Of a DNA stretch of 64,000 nucleotides, positions 1-14,600 are shown one piece after another. Every line of letters begins with the position of its first letter. Position 1 is the stretch's first letter. The position numbers and the translations under genes are program-made. Origin of the DNA: Apricaphanius iberus (lineage: Eukaryota > Chordata > Actinopteri > Cyprinodontiformes > Aphaniidae); NCBI GenBank assembly GCA_028564705.1, contig JAPXFQ010000113.1, forward strand, positions 1,116,001 to 1,180,000. The letters run 5' to 3'. The notes under the pieces were generated by a model, which saw only the letters and a program-made list of their open reading frames with translations, ran no database searches and was not told where the DNA came from.

Positions 1-512
1 AAAGGATGTTATGAGTTTAATGAATGTGTAAATAAAACAGCCCTTTGCCTGCAAGCACAAATTTAGTCCTTAGTGTATATCTGATAGCAGGGCTGTAACA
101 GCCTGCTGTTCTCTGCTCTTGTTTACCCTGACTAAGCTGATTGGTGTTTAAATAACTGTAAGTACAGAGCAAATGCGTCTGCCAAATGCAGGCTGCAGGA
201 AAACAATATATTTCATTAGCTCGGATAAAACATGGGCTGTTGTTTTCTGTGCTTGCCTCTGTGTCATACTTCAGAAACAAAGGGTTTTGCTGACTCTTAA
301 TCGCTTACATCATAAGTGAGCATGTGAGGCATAAACTTACTCGAGGCATTTAGTGTTCCTGCACTATAGCAACTACTCTTTATTACCACACTAAGCTGTT
401 GATTCTCTGGGGTTCTTACACATTTTCCAGGTGAAAATTCCTAATCTTGCCAGACTCCAACTTTCTGGTTCTCAGTTCTTTAGTTTTTTTAATATAAATT
501 ACTAAGAGTTCA

Positions 513-745
513 TGATAACAGGTAGAGGAAGGGAGGAAATAAAAAAGAAGGGAACAAATGGAGAAAGGACACAAGGAAGAATAAAAGGTAGAAAGGACAC
601 ACAGGAGGAACAGAATGAAAGAAGGAAACAGCAAGGAGGGGAGGAAAAATACAAGGAGAGAAGAAAGGGACACAAGACAGAAAAGACAAATGTAAGAAAG
701 GAAGCAAAGAAGTAAAGAAAGTAACTAAGGTAGTACACAAGGAAG
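513..745 (+). repeat. degenerate polypurine (GGAA/GAAA) tract
   Basis: About 230 bases are almost entirely A and G on the plus strand, with short variants of GGAAGG, AGAAAGG and GGAGGAA broken by occasional CAC or ACA. Open frames cross it on both strands only because such sequence lacks stop codons; the predicted Lys/Glu/Arg-rich or Phe/Ser/Leu-rich peptides are low complexity. It is best read as an eroded simple repeat. Confidence 0.8.
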
Positions 746-766
746 GAAGTATTGACTCCGTAAAGC

Positions 767-900
767 AGGGGTGTCTAAAATGCAGTCCAAGGCCCATTTT
801 TAGTGCCTTGACTGATTTTGCATGGCTCCCATCTACAATTTAAAAGTATGCAAATGTGGCCTGCTAGCAAAAAAAGGTTGATGCAATCAGAGACATTTTA
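767..900. mobile_element. possible hAT element end (CAGGGGTGTC type)
   Basis: The sequence opens with CAGGGGTGTCTAAAATGC, resembling the terminal inverted repeat plus subterminal region of common vertebrate hAT elements whose ends read CAGGGGTGTCC. No matching opposite end or 8-bp target duplication was found, so this is probably a truncated fragment. The call rests on the terminal motif only. Confidence 0.35.
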
Positions 901-1598
901 ATTTTTTATCAGGGCAAAAATTTTACTGACTAATTAAAATAATCTTACAATAGAAAATGCTATGTACAACACACACACTTTTAATAACCACATTTTTAAA
1001 ATTTTCTTAATTTTCATTGTCAATATGATCAAAAGCAGACTTTGCGCACCCAAGACTATTTTTCATTCATTTATTAAACTTGGTGAAATAAAGTTTTTAC
1101 AAAGAAAAGAGTTAAAAGTAGAACAAAGGATTTTTCTGAATTCCACCCTTATCACTTAGGAAAAAAAAAGATAATTACTTCTAGCAATAATCTGAAATGC
1201 ATTTCTCGATATAGCATTCCAAACTTTAGCATACAGAGTAGAAACTTGGTGACATCAGTGGGGAGCCCAACCGGTGCTTTAAGCGCATGTCATTGTTAGG
1301 AAGAATCTCCTAAAAACACTCTTGTCTTGTTTCTCTCTTCTGGTCTTTCTCTTCTTCTCACACACTTAGAAAAAGAAATTAACTTGCAGCTCATAGCTGT
1401 TTTAAAAGGACCAGGTGAGAACTCCGAGGTAGAATGTACGAAACGCATAGGGCACTACACATAAAACACCTGCGAGTGCGCACTCAGAATCATTGACAAT
1501 TATGGGGACCAATAGTCTAGATGATCCACCTGAAAGAAAAAGATCCTCTGCCATACCTTTAACAGAGTCCTGTTGTCATCACTGAAAATAAACTACTT

Positions 1599-1640
1599 TC
1601 TATTATTCTATTCATTTATTTCTATTCTATTCTATTCAGT
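1599..1640 (+). repeat. (TATTC)n-like microsatellite
   Basis: An imperfect pentanucleotide repeat of TATTC/TATTT units with a short interruption. Slippage-type simple repeat inside a c8orf34 intron. Confidence 0.7.
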
Positions 1641-2505
1641 AGGGCCCCAAATAATATGGGACTTTCTTTTAATAAAAGGCATGCAAATTGTTTCTAAATC
1701 TATAATAATTTACAATACAACTATTTACCTATCACTTATCAAAGGCTGAAATTTTACCTCTGTCTTTACAAAGTTGTGTAGGAACTCTATTTTCGTTTTC
1801 AAACTTTTTCATGAGTTCTGCATTCTAAACACGTGTGCATGCATGTTTAATGCAATCTACTCATACCTTTAATATTGTTTTTACTGAGCATGCTCGCCTT
1901 TTACAAAAGAACCTTCTTCCCTCATTGACAACTTGCTGACTGTACGCGCTTTGCTCATGGTCTCCACGATCGTTTCCTCGGAACCACAGCCTAAAATAGA
2001 CTTGGTCTGGCAGTGACGGAGCACAGTGTTAAATTATTGAGGCGGTCTGTGGCTCTGCTGCCTCTGCCGTTTGACCCACCCTTACTGTCTGCAGCCTCAT
2101 GCTCCATTCAGATCTCACAGTTGTGGTCATTTATTCCCAAAAGTGCAAGAAAAACAAAAGGGAGAAAGTAGCCAAGTTTTTACATTTATACCATGAGGTT
2201 GTGAATAATTAACTTCAGTGTTTAGCAGTGGGGGGGGGTGGGTTGGTTACCAGGAGGCACTTTATAATGAACTCATCTGCAGGGCTCCGGGAGGCTAGAA
2301 GGAGGACACTGTGACTAACTTTAATTAGGCATAATTATCTCAAATTAAAATGAAGATGAAAGTCTATGGAGCATGTAATTGGGAAACAAGTGATACATGT
2401 TTTAAAACTGCGCAACTTCATAATCTAAAGCATGTCTGTGGGATCAAAGCACCTGCCAAACAATCACCAAAGTAAACTTTTGAGGATAACTGGAAGTAAA
2501 CTTAC

Positions 2506-2637
2506 ACGACTTGGATTCCGGTGAAGGTGGCGAGATGCTTGAAACTGCTAGGTCACTCTTTGATTTTTTTGGCTTCTTTGGAGTAATCTGCCATGGCTTC
2601 TCAAAGTTGCTGTATTCTCTTCGAGTGTTTTTGTTTT
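2506..2637 (-). CDS. c8orf34: c8orf34 exon 3
   Basis: 132 bases between a minus-strand acceptor TTCCCAG and a strong donor GTAAGT. The first two bases complete a Glu codon begun in exon 2. The peptide runs [20 protein letters not shown] and then [20 protein letters not shown], ending ESKS, with one base left over. The human protein, as I recall it, has [18 protein letters not shown] and ISPPSPDSKS at the same place. A donor two bases upstream (GTGTAA) is possible; the chosen one fits GTAAGT and leaves a T that could start the Leu codon expected next. The basic Ser-rich stretch looks disordered. Confidence 0.87.
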
Positions 2638-5600
2638 CTGGGAACAAAGAGAGGAACAACATATCTTGAGAACAATCTGTATCTAATCATACATAGTGGA
2701 GAGTCTGGCTGTGAATGGATATGTCTTATTGATCTAGCAAATAGAGTAGCTTGAGCACATATCCCATGAACTTTTCCAGATTTAATCATGTTCTAACAAC
2801 AAACCCAAATGTATTGTAGAAGAAGTAGAGGGAAGGTGATGGATGGTGTAAAAGCCGATGCTAGCCATTTGGGTGCGCTAATGGCAAATGTTTTATGGTG
2901 CCCCCCAACCCCCAGCACAAAAGTCTTTGAGCTATCAAACGAGCAGATATGGATGTGTACTATGCAGGACATTGTTAAAACGCGTGGGACAACATACACA
3001 ACTGTCTTTACATGCAGATTTTTTATCACATAGAAATCCTAATAAATGATATTCGAGTTGGAATGTATATGCACTTTGTATAATAATGGTTTTTGAGATG
3101 GTTGTGGACAAAAATCTTAATTTATATAAAACGGTTTCAAGTATTGTTTGTATCTGCATTGTTTAAACAAAATTTACATTAGTGTAAGTTTTTTTTTTTG
3201 ATCATTCATACTTTTTCAGAAGTGTTTCTATCAGGAACCTCTGAATTTCTTGATCCTAAGAGCATGACATGCTGAGTGTAGAGCAACAATGCAAAGCTAT
3301 TTTCTGTTTCACCACAGAATGTTTTTGGTCAAAGTCAGACACTTTGCAGGTCATTCAGGCCCCCTTTTTCTTAAATCATGCTGGTGGAAAATAAGTGGTA
3401 TTTTTTGGTTTAAATGTATACTTCACTTCAAGCCAGAAATCCCCAAACACTCCGAGACTCAAGACCAAGCTGTTTGCCCACTGCTATTAGTTGTTTTTTT
3501 TATTTGAGGCTTTCCCAGTGCTACTATTTGGCGCAAAACTGCCAAAAGTTTTGAAATCAGCAAAAGCATGCAAGCATCTCTTAAACCAACACTCCATCAG
3601 AGAGGATGTTTTCCAATGGAGGATTAAAGGAATTAATTCACTGCAAGTTTTCAACTGAATATATAGACTTGCTATTTTTCCAGGTAATTGTCATAGAGCT
3701 TTTGGTAACAAAGAGTCATGCTTAAGATAAACATGATACCTTAATGTTTAAATACCTATAGTTAAGAGGAGTCCAAAATCTAACATGATTTCTGAGAAAA
3801 GTGTCTGAAAGCATTCCTAAATAAATAAATACTTTCAACATTGGGAGATTTTTGAAGCTATAGGTTTCTCCAACATTAAAATTCACTGGCTAGTCTAAAC
3901 ACCATATAATATCTATTATGTTTCTTCAAAGGCTAAATGCCGAGAAATGCATTATTATTTTGTGTTCCCAACATCAGTTTTCACTCTGAGCAGAGCAGTA
4001 AGTAAATTCTACTGGTTTTCCAAGTTGCATTTAGAAGATGAGTCAGTCAGTTGCAGCATCATTCCCACATACAAATTCCGACTTTCGAGGCAAAGGTAAA
4101 ACATCATAAGCCATGTGCATGATTGTGTGCTTTTATGTGTATGTTACCAACCTGGGGAACTCTGTGCCCACAGAGCTGCTGATCCAGAGAAAGCTCTATG
4201 CAGTTTGCCAGGGCTGTCTTGTTTGGTCTGCAGGTGATCAATAAGAAATGGAATTGGATGGTCTGGAGTCTCAGTTATCAGCTTGGTCATCAACTCCTAC
4301 AGGAGTAGAGAAAGACATCAGATGAAAGCTGTTCATAAGAAGAAAGTATTTGGCCAATGGATAATCACCATGGTGAATTTGAGAAAACAATCCATCACCT
4401 CAGGGGTTTATTTGTTGGCAACTTATCTAGGAAGAGTTGCTAAAGGGTTACTAATTTATAGCACTCCTTCTCAAGGTCCTTAAAACCAAAAAGTCAAGGC
4501 AAACAATATTCCCCTTTGTACCAATTAAATAGCAGCAAATTCACATGTTTAGACCTAACTGCGTATAAGTAAACAAAAAAATCTACGATTGGGGTAATCA
4601 CTGTTTCTCTGAGGCCATGTTTTGTTTTTCTTCACCATCTGCTACACTGATTCTGACAGAATAGGTAAAATATATAAATCCTCAAATGTTTAAAAGGTAG
4701 ACGTGGTAACACAAGACACAGGTAATATATATTTTACATTTAGTTGTTAGTTGTATTTGTATTTGTAATCATTCTGATGTTAGTTGTATTTGAAAAAAAT
4801 TCTGACCACCTCTGGCTGTTCAGAGGGATCCCAGTCCCTAAGGGTAGAAGTTTGTTCTGGTGCCATCTGTGTGCAAACATGCTCCACAAAAACAGAAATG
4901 TCTTGTTTGTGGTTATTCGTTCAAATTTCCACACTAAACCAGTTTTCTGTAATCAGCACACTGATATCACTTTCACAAACAAATTTACAGTCCCTTGCAA
5001 AAGTATTGATTCCCTCTGATCATTTTCACATTAAACAACCATGTCAGGTTGGATGGAGAGCGCTCGTGAATACTGAATTTATTTCAGAGATTCTCACATG
5101 GACTTAGTTGTGGACTTTGACTGGGCCACTCCAACTCATAGTATTTGATCTAAACCAGGGGTAAGCGACATTTCAATTCACATTTCCTTTGTGTGCTCCC
5201 AACTGCTACAAAATAAAACTTATCGGGAGCCGCACAAAAAAATTAAGTTCCAAATGTTTTTTCTTTTTTTAAGCTAAGCAACCCAAATGGAAAGAACTGT
5301 GAGATTAGTTCAGGAATGGGGCTTGAATCCTGGTCTCCCAGGTGAAAGTCATGCACATTTACCACCGAGCCAACAGGACAACACAGTCATCAAGATCTAT
5401 TGGAGTCACAATGACAAAACCTGCACACTGTCAGACTTCTAAAAATATTTTTCTGAAAAATTCCAGACACAGTTGAAGGCAAAATACTGTCTTCCCCATC
5501 TCTATTCACCCTCTGTCCATTCCAGGAGGACAGAGTGGATGACTTCGCCATATTTATTTTGAATTGCTTTGCCGCCAAACAAACCATCCATGATACAATG

Positions 5601-8600
5601 AATTATCTAACTAATCTAAAGAAAAAACACCTTTATTTTGTAGAGTGAGGCCAGCTGAGTGAGCCCTTTCTATAAATATAGAAAAAGAGCTCACTTAATG
5701 ATATTAAGCACTTACTTTGAAGCTAAAAAAAATATTTTAAAAGCCTTGTACCATTGGTGCCTGTTGTAGATATTCTATGCATGTATTGCATGAAAACAAA
5801 AATATTAAAACCACACTTTCTAAATGAACACATGCATGCCCACAGCATGATGTTGCCACCACCCTGTTGCACTATGAGGATGTTGCTATCAGGATGATGT
5901 ACAGTTCACTTGGCCAATGGATGCACTTTTTAACTCCAGTGTTTCCTCTGTGGGAGACCTCTGCCTAGGGAGCGGTGGTTGGCTGTGGCCAACTGGGTGC
6001 TCTCCAGGTAGCGCTAGGGTGGCAGCGGGGAATTCATCCTTCCCTTCGCTAGGCGCCCTTTCATATGTCTGATTTTGTTAAAAAGCATAATAAAATATGT
6101 TTTTATTTTTGGCTTTACACCTTCCTCATGTTGTATTTTACTTTTTTGGGGCTATTTTTATATACAGTTAAGCATTCAGAGGTAAAAGTCTGTTCTATAT
6201 TATTCATGGTTGTAAAACACATTGTTTACCAGTATTTTAATTGGGCACCTTTTGAGGAACATCAAAGCCCTTGGATATGTGGGGAGTATGTGTGACCTTT
6301 TTGAGGACCTCTGAGACAAAGAGTTTTATTGCAGGCTGTAAAACCAGGATGTCTGTATATTAGATGTAGGGGAGGAACCGGGACCATAAAACCATAAAAC
6401 TCAGAATGAACTTTTGAGCTGGACCCAGGAGGAGGACACTTCCATCTTATGAATGCATAATTCTTGACGGACCAGTCGGGGTCAAGACACTTTTTAAAAA
6501 CGTTCTGATTGGAGCAGATTCCGAGGGAGAAGAGACGCCCAGATCCTGGGAAGTTTTTGGATGTCTATAAAAGTTATGGCATGAAAACCATTCGTGGTCA
6601 GATGTCTTTATCTGGCCCAGAGAAAATGGGCATGTTTCTCTGTAAACTGCATTATCTTAATCTGTTTAAAATAAAACTGAGAACTGGAAATTGGCTCCAT
6701 TTTGTCTCTGCTTGAACATGCACTCAATTATTTTTTTATAAAAATTTAATTCTACACTCATTAGAAATAAACTGACTGGGGGCGAATGGGGACCTATCCA
6801 AGATGGCGGCCGCGCTGATACGTCATCTCCAATAGGCAGCGTCAGTCCATGAGGCGTCTAAGTATATGATGTCTATGGCCTGCAGCTGGTGTCAACTGCC
6901 TAAGGAGGAGGAGGGAGGAACACGGAACAGAATCTGCAGGCGGGGCTTGACATGCAACTGAAAGTAAACACAAATAAAGTAAACAAAACACAACAATGCC
7001 CCTGAAAAAACAGGTGGCTGGATTGGTGAGTTCAGACCGCAAGCTTTGTCAGCGTCAGGCAACACTCATAAAGCGACTAGTTCGATGCATATACACAGGA
7101 AACACATTTTTAAGCTGAAGCTTGTAAAGCTCTTAGGCGGGCCTTTCTCTGCTGGATGTTTTAAACACTCGCGGATCGTGGTTGGCTAAGCAGCGTCGAC
7201 GTCGGGCAACGTCACTACAGCGGACGTTCTGATTGGTTGCCATGCTGCGTCAAGAGAGTTAGGACCGTTAAAAGTTTAACTAGCTGAACTTCTGCGTTGC
7301 TAGTGTTATGAGCTTTGAAGCTTGAAACGCAGGTAAAAGCTTGAAAAGGTAACAGAGCCAAAGCTCAAAGTGCCACAGAGACCATTACGCTCCTCCAATG
7401 GCCTCAACCGTAAACTTAATATGTAATCTTGATGTTGCTGATGCTGACAAAGCCTCCGGTCTGAACGCAGCTTAACGGGGTGTATATGTGTGATCATGTT
7501 TTTAATTTTGGGGGGTGGAGAGTGTGATTTATGTGGGGTAATTTTAATTTGTAAAGCAATTTCATAGAAAGAAGCAATTTTATATGAAAAGATTTGTATG
7601 ATTGATTGATTTATGCAAAAAGTCCCGTTTTAATCTCATCTAACAAAATCGACCTCTTCCACAGGTTTACTGTGTCCATTACATGATTTGTTGCAAATTT
7701 TAAACAATAACACGTATTGCTTTCTTTTAACATTATTCTATTAGCAGATCCTCCATAAATGATAGATTTTTTGGAGTGTAAAACTGACAGGTGCTCCAAC
7801 ACATTTTCCCACAATAGCTGTGGATCTCTGCACACTAAAAGCTTAGGATACTGTTTTATACTCTAGCATCTCCACAGTATTATGCCTGACCTGTCTGCTA
7901 TGTTCCTTGGTCTCCATCAAGCTGCTTGTTTATTAATGTTCTCTAATAAACCTCTGAAAACCTTTACCAAACAGCTGTATTTAGACAAACGTTATATTAC
8001 ACACAGACTCTATTTACTATTTCTATAAACAATATAGGTGTACTGGATTTTAATTATGGGTATCCTAGATATGGGGACTGCGTAAATACAGCATACAATT
8101 TTCCAGATTTCTGTAAAAAAAAAAATTAACACAATGCCTTATTTTGCTTCCACTTCAGATTCATATACTTTGTGTCTGCCTTTAACACAAAATCTCAATA
8201 AATTACAATGAAGTGCAAAGTTGCAATATGCCAAAGATGTGTAAAAAGGTTGGGTTATTAATATTTATGCTGCGAAACTAAAGTTAACAGACATGCTCAA
8301 TAAAATTAATAATTAGGACTAAAAAGTAAAAGCTGTCACAAAGAACATTTTTAGAATATAGAAAAAAAAAGGAAATCCCACAGAGTCACAGCGACACCTG
8401 CTGAAGGAGGAGACCCCCCTCTCACTCTGCAAGCTAATTAGAAACTGATCAAGTCATGAAGTCTGGCACCAAATGAGCAATAATGTCCTAACTAATCACA
8501 CCCAATCTTTTTACAACCCCTCCTCACTGACAACTTAACCTAGACACTGAAATAACACTTTATAATATACAGGATATTATGTACGTACAATGTCAAAAAG

Positions 8601-11600
8601 GCAGAGAGAGGCTGATTAGAAGCATGTGGTAATTTTTTAGTTTTTGCCTTCCAATCCAGATTTGAACCAATTCTGACTTTGTTTTCATAAGAAGAAAAAA
8701 AAATCAACATTCAGCAAAAACATTTCTAGACTTCCTGAAACTGTGATAATTAATTATTATATCAGCAGAGACAACATCATGCTATTGAGTGAGAGACCTT
8801 GGTTTTATTATTTAAAACAAAAACTAAATGATTAAGCAGCATTACTGACACCAGTGTCTGTGGTATTCTTTAAAGAACATAAAATCTTAGCTTTTTGCAG
8901 TTAAAGGTTAATATATCAATGATATTTTAAAATCCAAAAGGATAAAACACTTTACTCAGCCTCCATATAAGTTGCCTAAACTGAGAGCCTCACTGACAGG
9001 GTAAAAAGCTAACTTTAGTCCCTTTCAAACAGGCCATGAAAAATGGTAATTTTCCTGACTTTGTTTCACTTTTGTGAATGTTTTGGTTATTTCCACCTTA
9101 CCTTGCATTTGTACTTATTTTTCATATGAGATCACACATATCTCACTCCTCACATTTATATCACCCAAACCTGTATCAGCAGCTGTGTGGAAATAATGAA
9201 GAACAATAGAAATATAACAGCATTTTCTCCACCATATCTTCTCATACTCTGAATGGCTTTAAATAGAACTCTGGCAGGTTCTCCCAGTATGACCAGGGTG
9301 ATCCTAGTCTGAACCAGAACCTCTATAGACAGCTCAGTGTTTCCTCCTCTACAGTAGCAGTCTGTTCTAGCAAAACTGTTGAAGCCTCTGACTGAAATCA
9401 TTCTGTTGTCGTAGGATAGTCCCATTTAGGGATGATCAGGATTGTCCAACATTAATAAGAAACAGTCAGCTTTACATACAGAAAATGTTAGCCAGTTAGT
9501 TTGTGTTAGCAACTAGCTAAAAGATAAAACAATCCATTAATCGCTCCTTTATTTAATGAAAAAGAGCTATGGCAATTGGATTTGTCCCTTTACACCGAAA
9601 ATAGTTGTTTTTTAGTCATATTTGGAATGTTAATTAGTCAGGATTAATTCACAGCTACACTGTAACTAATTAGGTAAAAAAAATAATCGTTTGGCAGAAA
9701 ACATTTAACCATCATAGTCATAGCCCCCCCTCCCCGGAGAAAATTCTACCAGCCGCCACTGGCTCCAAGGGTCGTTTCAATGGCAACACTAGACGTAGGG
9801 ATTCTAATAACAATTCATTCGACCTAACCAAATATTATACAGTGTCACACAATCAGACTATCACTATATCATGAAGAAATGACACAAAGTTCTCTCAGTA
9901 TGTAAGAATACACAGAAAAGATCATTCGTAATATAAATGTCTCAATACAACTTCTCAATCTAAATTTTTCCATAACAACGGCTTTTGAGTGTTCTTCTCT
10001 CAACAACAGGATCCACACAGAAGAGTGGTGTAATGACAGCAAACCTGGCAATCCTTAAGTATGTAGCACATCCACTGGATCGGAAAGTGATCTGCATTTT
10101 TTCAGATTTTATGAAGAGTAAAAACTCTTTTACAGCAAATGTACAAGTCCAATTAAACAGATAGATGAGGTTAAATAACATTCATGCTGTGCCTAAACAG
10201 TTGTGTATTGTTAGGATAAATTGAAGAATGAACTCTGACCAGCTTGAGCCAGTCAAGAGTATCTGAGCAGAGGCTGTGTATTGAAGCAGAGAAGCCATTA
10301 GTCGGATGCAGTGAATTGGCAACCATATTTGGCTACATTGAGCATGTGTGTGTGCCTGCAAGAAAATATGAGCACATGTATAGTAAACCAAATTAAGGAG
10401 CTCGGTACTCAAGAAGCTGGTATGCCTTTACCATTTCAGACATATTTCCACATATATGTGTGTTGTAGTCGGTGGGAAGGGACAAAGGGTTACAGGCTAT
10501 ATTATAGCTATCCTTGGTTGTGCTTTTGTGTGATCAGAAAGCTAATCAAGTAATTGTTCAGGGGGACATTCCTGACCAAGCCCAGCCAGCAGCTGTGACA
10601 GCAAACAGCATGTGAATGGACAAACAGAGACTATGTTGGCATGATTCCCTCCAAACTGCAGGTCCAGCTGTTTGAATAGAGGAAATACGTTTGCATGCCG
10701 GCAGAAGGTAAGTAACGTATACACAGTCAAAGTTTAAAGGATAAAATATCTCTACTAAAGAAACATTTCATTTTTTCCAACTGAACTGGTGCAAAGATGT
10801 ATGTGGGTATATTTGGAATTTATGATGCAAGATGAGCTGCAAAAAGAAATAGATCCCAGGGATTGTTAGGTAATGGCTGTATAGTTTCAAGCGCCTGACT
10901 AACCTAGAGGATAAGATTCATCTTTGGAAGATAGTAATATTGTCCAAAAAAAGTAAGATGATCACCCACAGAACCCACTGTTCTGATTTTGAAAAGTTAA
11001 CATTTTCAATGTTAAGTTGCTGAGAAGAACGTTGGGAAGTCCTACCTAGTTTTAGCCAAACAGAAGAAAATTTCAGACCCTGTTTGTCGGGTTAGAGAAT
11101 GAGAACAAAGACATGAAAAATAAATTGACTACTACTGCTTGTTGGAACGTTGCATCAATGCAGCCGTTTCTTGGTCGGTGAGACATTCTTGTAAACAGAA
11201 GAATTAAGAATCCAGCAACAGGGGTTTTCACCCTGAAAATTACCTGCATTTTTGATTTTATTTTTAAGCAGTTTGATTTTACTAAAATTATCTGGCATGT
11301 ATTCCAAGCAGAATGCAAATAAAAAATTAAAAAATCTAAACCAGTGCTAGGTTTTGATAAGACATGACTATTATATAAAAAAAGAAAGATAAAATCTGAC
11401 CTGGTGTAACACTGGTTTCAAAAAATCATTGAAATGACTAATAACATAAATGTACATTTATAGCAGGACAATGATTATTGTATGTTTTTTTGTTGTTGCA
11501 GTGCTTCTCTGTTTAACTCTTTCCTTTCTGAAATAAGCCACTAAGAGAGCTATTGTCGCCATTAACTGTGTGTATCGTTCTTTGAAATAAAAAATATTCC

Positions 11601-14600
11601 TGGACAGCGCTTAAGCCTACTTTCTGTCCTCTCAACCCCCAGTCAGTCGAAGCAGATGGCCACTTAGCCTGGTTCTGTTGAATATTTCTTCCTGTGAGGA
11701 ATAGTTTCTCTCCTCTGTTGCGACATGATCATGCAGAGCCCTGCTACACAGATCATCTTGACTCTACCTGTGTTTACAGTCAGTACAAATCAATTGTTGG
11801 TGGCAGGTGCATTTCAGTATATTTGATCCTTAATAGATCAAATATATGTTACATAGATTTATTAGATTGAGTGTTATATATGTTTCAAGCATGTTTTTCT
11901 TCTGTTAATTTTAATGATTGTGGCTTACAGTGAATGCAGGTCCCAAATGTAAATATTTAAAGGATAGAATATTGAATCAAACTAAAAAGATTTTTAATAC
12001 AGCTGAGGTGAGTAAGCAACAAATATTCATTGGATAAAAAGCTGGGTGAATCAGGCATATCACTATAATGTTGTTCAACTCATATCAACACATGCATTGT
12101 TTGAGAAAAAGCTTTATATTATCAGTGACATTTTTCTGTCTAAAAATAATATATACCTTAATAGCAAAAAAAAAAAAAGAAAAAAGAAATACTTCTTCTA
12201 AGCATCAATGCAGCTTAAAAACATTTCTAGAGCCGAGGGTTAAATGTTTCAAGCTTTAGGTCTTGCTCATAAATTAACTTGCAACAGCATAATCAGAGTT
12301 AATTTATGAGGGAATCAAAACAGTAACTACAAAACTGTATCATATTTGCATATTGAATAACTTTGAAAGAAATGCCTGAATTATCCATACTTAAATATAC
12401 AAAATAAAAAATTAGACAGTATGAGCAAATTTTGCTCCACTATATGCATGTTTTTTTTGTTTGTTTTTTACCTGTAGCAAGTTAACCAGGTAGTCTATTT
12501 ATATATCATGAAATTTATAAATTATCAATAAGAGAAAACTTAAAATTTAATAATATTGCACCACTTGAAGAATTTTCACAGTCAGTGTAGCTATTCACTT
12601 ATTTATTACATCTAGTTGTGGTTCTTGCATGGGTGAAGCCAATCCTCCTGTTGGCCCCAACCTCTACCATCGCAAAACTTATGAAAAAAAAAATTCTAGG
12701 TTGGATGTAGCTTAAGGTAGCAGTCAAAAAAACAGTGTTACTTCATCTGACAACGTCAGCAGGATGGCATTGGTATTCTGGGGATAAGGAGTGACTAGAG
12801 CTAAAACAAACAATTCTTTCTACTGAAATAGAAAAAAACAACAGAGATCAACAACAGAGATAAAGAACAGCAGCTGAGATAAAAAAAAAAAAAAAAAACC
12901 ATCTACTACTAATCTTCCCAGGGTTAGTGAATTTGTGAAAAGCAAACTAAATTACACATGCATACAGTTTACTTTGTGCTACAACAAAAAACACAACTGT
13001 ATTACAGCAGTGGTCTCATGTTCATTTTTGCTACACAGAAACAGCTTTTTGGTCCCATAATTGGTCCTGTGGTATCTAGTCTCTTTTTCTGAACACATTT
13101 ACAGCACAGAGAGGCAACCTAAGCTTGCATTATTGCTTTCTAAAGTAATTATGTGTTTCCTATAACATGACTATTGTTTATTACAGACACATTTGGCTAA
13201 ATTTTCCAGATGAAGCCAGAGTTTAATCCTATATGCTATGTAATTTGATCTTCTTAGCAGAACAATGTCCCAATCATGTCTTTCAACAGACAAAGAGGAT
13301 TGCCATAGACGCTCACTTTGCACCAGGGCCCTTTTGAAAGGCCAAAAGGTGACGTTAGCAAGTGAGAAATGCAGTCCATATCTGGTGCAGATCTGATTCT
13401 GGAGCGGATATGTGCCTGGCCTAAGGAAGTTTTGCTTGGTTCCTATAATTGACAATCTGTCAGCTGGCCAAGAAACAAACTGCGTCCTTGGAAGCTCTCA
13501 AGGACTCCCTCTGGGAACAGTGACAGTTATGATACTTTCACTGATACTGCCCGCTGCCCTGCAGTTTAAATAAGGACCAGACAAAAGGTGGAAGCAAGTT
13601 GAAAGGGAGAAGGGAGCAAACAGTGAAAGTTTGGAAGGCCATTAAAAAAGAGAAACTACAGGGCAGAAGTAGATAATTTAACTAGAAACAAAAAAAGAAG
13701 AGATAATCTTAAACTGAGGGCCAAAATAGCGCATTGCCAAATAGATCTTAATAAAATATACATTATTATTGAATTCTTTAACCCCCAGAACAAAGAAAAA
13801 TAAGGAAATGATCTATTTTATAATTTTAACCATTATTAGATGCTTGAGACAAACTATCTGTATACAAATTAATATTGTTACATATTAAATTAGTAAGTTA
13901 AATATAGTTTTCTTTAATCTGCATAAATGTCAAGTTCTAGTTAAAACGTGTCTTTCAGTACATTCAAGTGGAAATGAAGTTACAAATTTTTGTTTTTAAT
14001 GCAGTGAGAAAAAAAAACGTATTTTCACTTGCCAATAAAACATACATCAATTGAGAAACATTTCATCTGCAATTTTTCTTTGAATCATTTAATGACAGCT
14101 ATCACTATGTGTGACTCTACTGAAGCAGATACAAAACAGCAACTGAGCAATCAACTATACTTGTTTTGAATAAAACAAGCATTTGCTGCAGTTAGTAGGC
14201 TACTCAAATCCTCCACCAGAGTTTAGCATTCATTAAAGCAGGCTTTTATTGGGAGTAAAAAAAAATTTTCAGACAAAAGAAACCTCAGAAATAACCTGGC
14301 ATAATGTGTTTGGTATTATTGAGCTAAAAACCTTCACAATCAGACAAAAAAAATCTTTAAAAATATGTATTTTAATAAAAGCACTTCAAACATTCATACT
14401 TGCTTTTAACTGAATGAAACCTGATGTGCAAATATTGCAATACTAGACATTTTCTACAGATACTTAGAGCAAGAGCACAGTTTTTTTTTGGCAGCTGACA
14501 ACAACCTTGTGATATACATCGAGCTGGATATATGACCATTTTTATTAGAAGCAGAAGACTTAGTCTTAAATCATTAGCATCCTGCTACAGATGCAAGTTT

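Larger units (their letters stand above)
1..2505. other. c8orf34: c8orf34 intron 3 (partial), no exon seen
   Basis: This lies downstream of exon 3 on the minus strand, so it is the start of the next intron; the next c8orf34 exon is not in the window. I looked for the expected continuation of the human protein on the minus strand and did not find it. The stretch contains a polypurine tract, a possible hAT end and a TATTC microsatellite, listed separately. The part from about 1930 to 2110 is less AT-rich than its surroundings but codes for nothing I recognise. Confidence 0.7.

Noticed and set aside
416..797. Overlapping Phe/Leu/Ser-rich and Lys/Glu-rich open frames
   Set aside because: They are the two strands of a polypurine tract, which lacks stop codons; no real protein is implied.
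9156..9425. 89-codon minus-strand frame ([14 protein letters not shown]...)
   Set aside because: No family recognised, no splice or transposon context, and length within chance.
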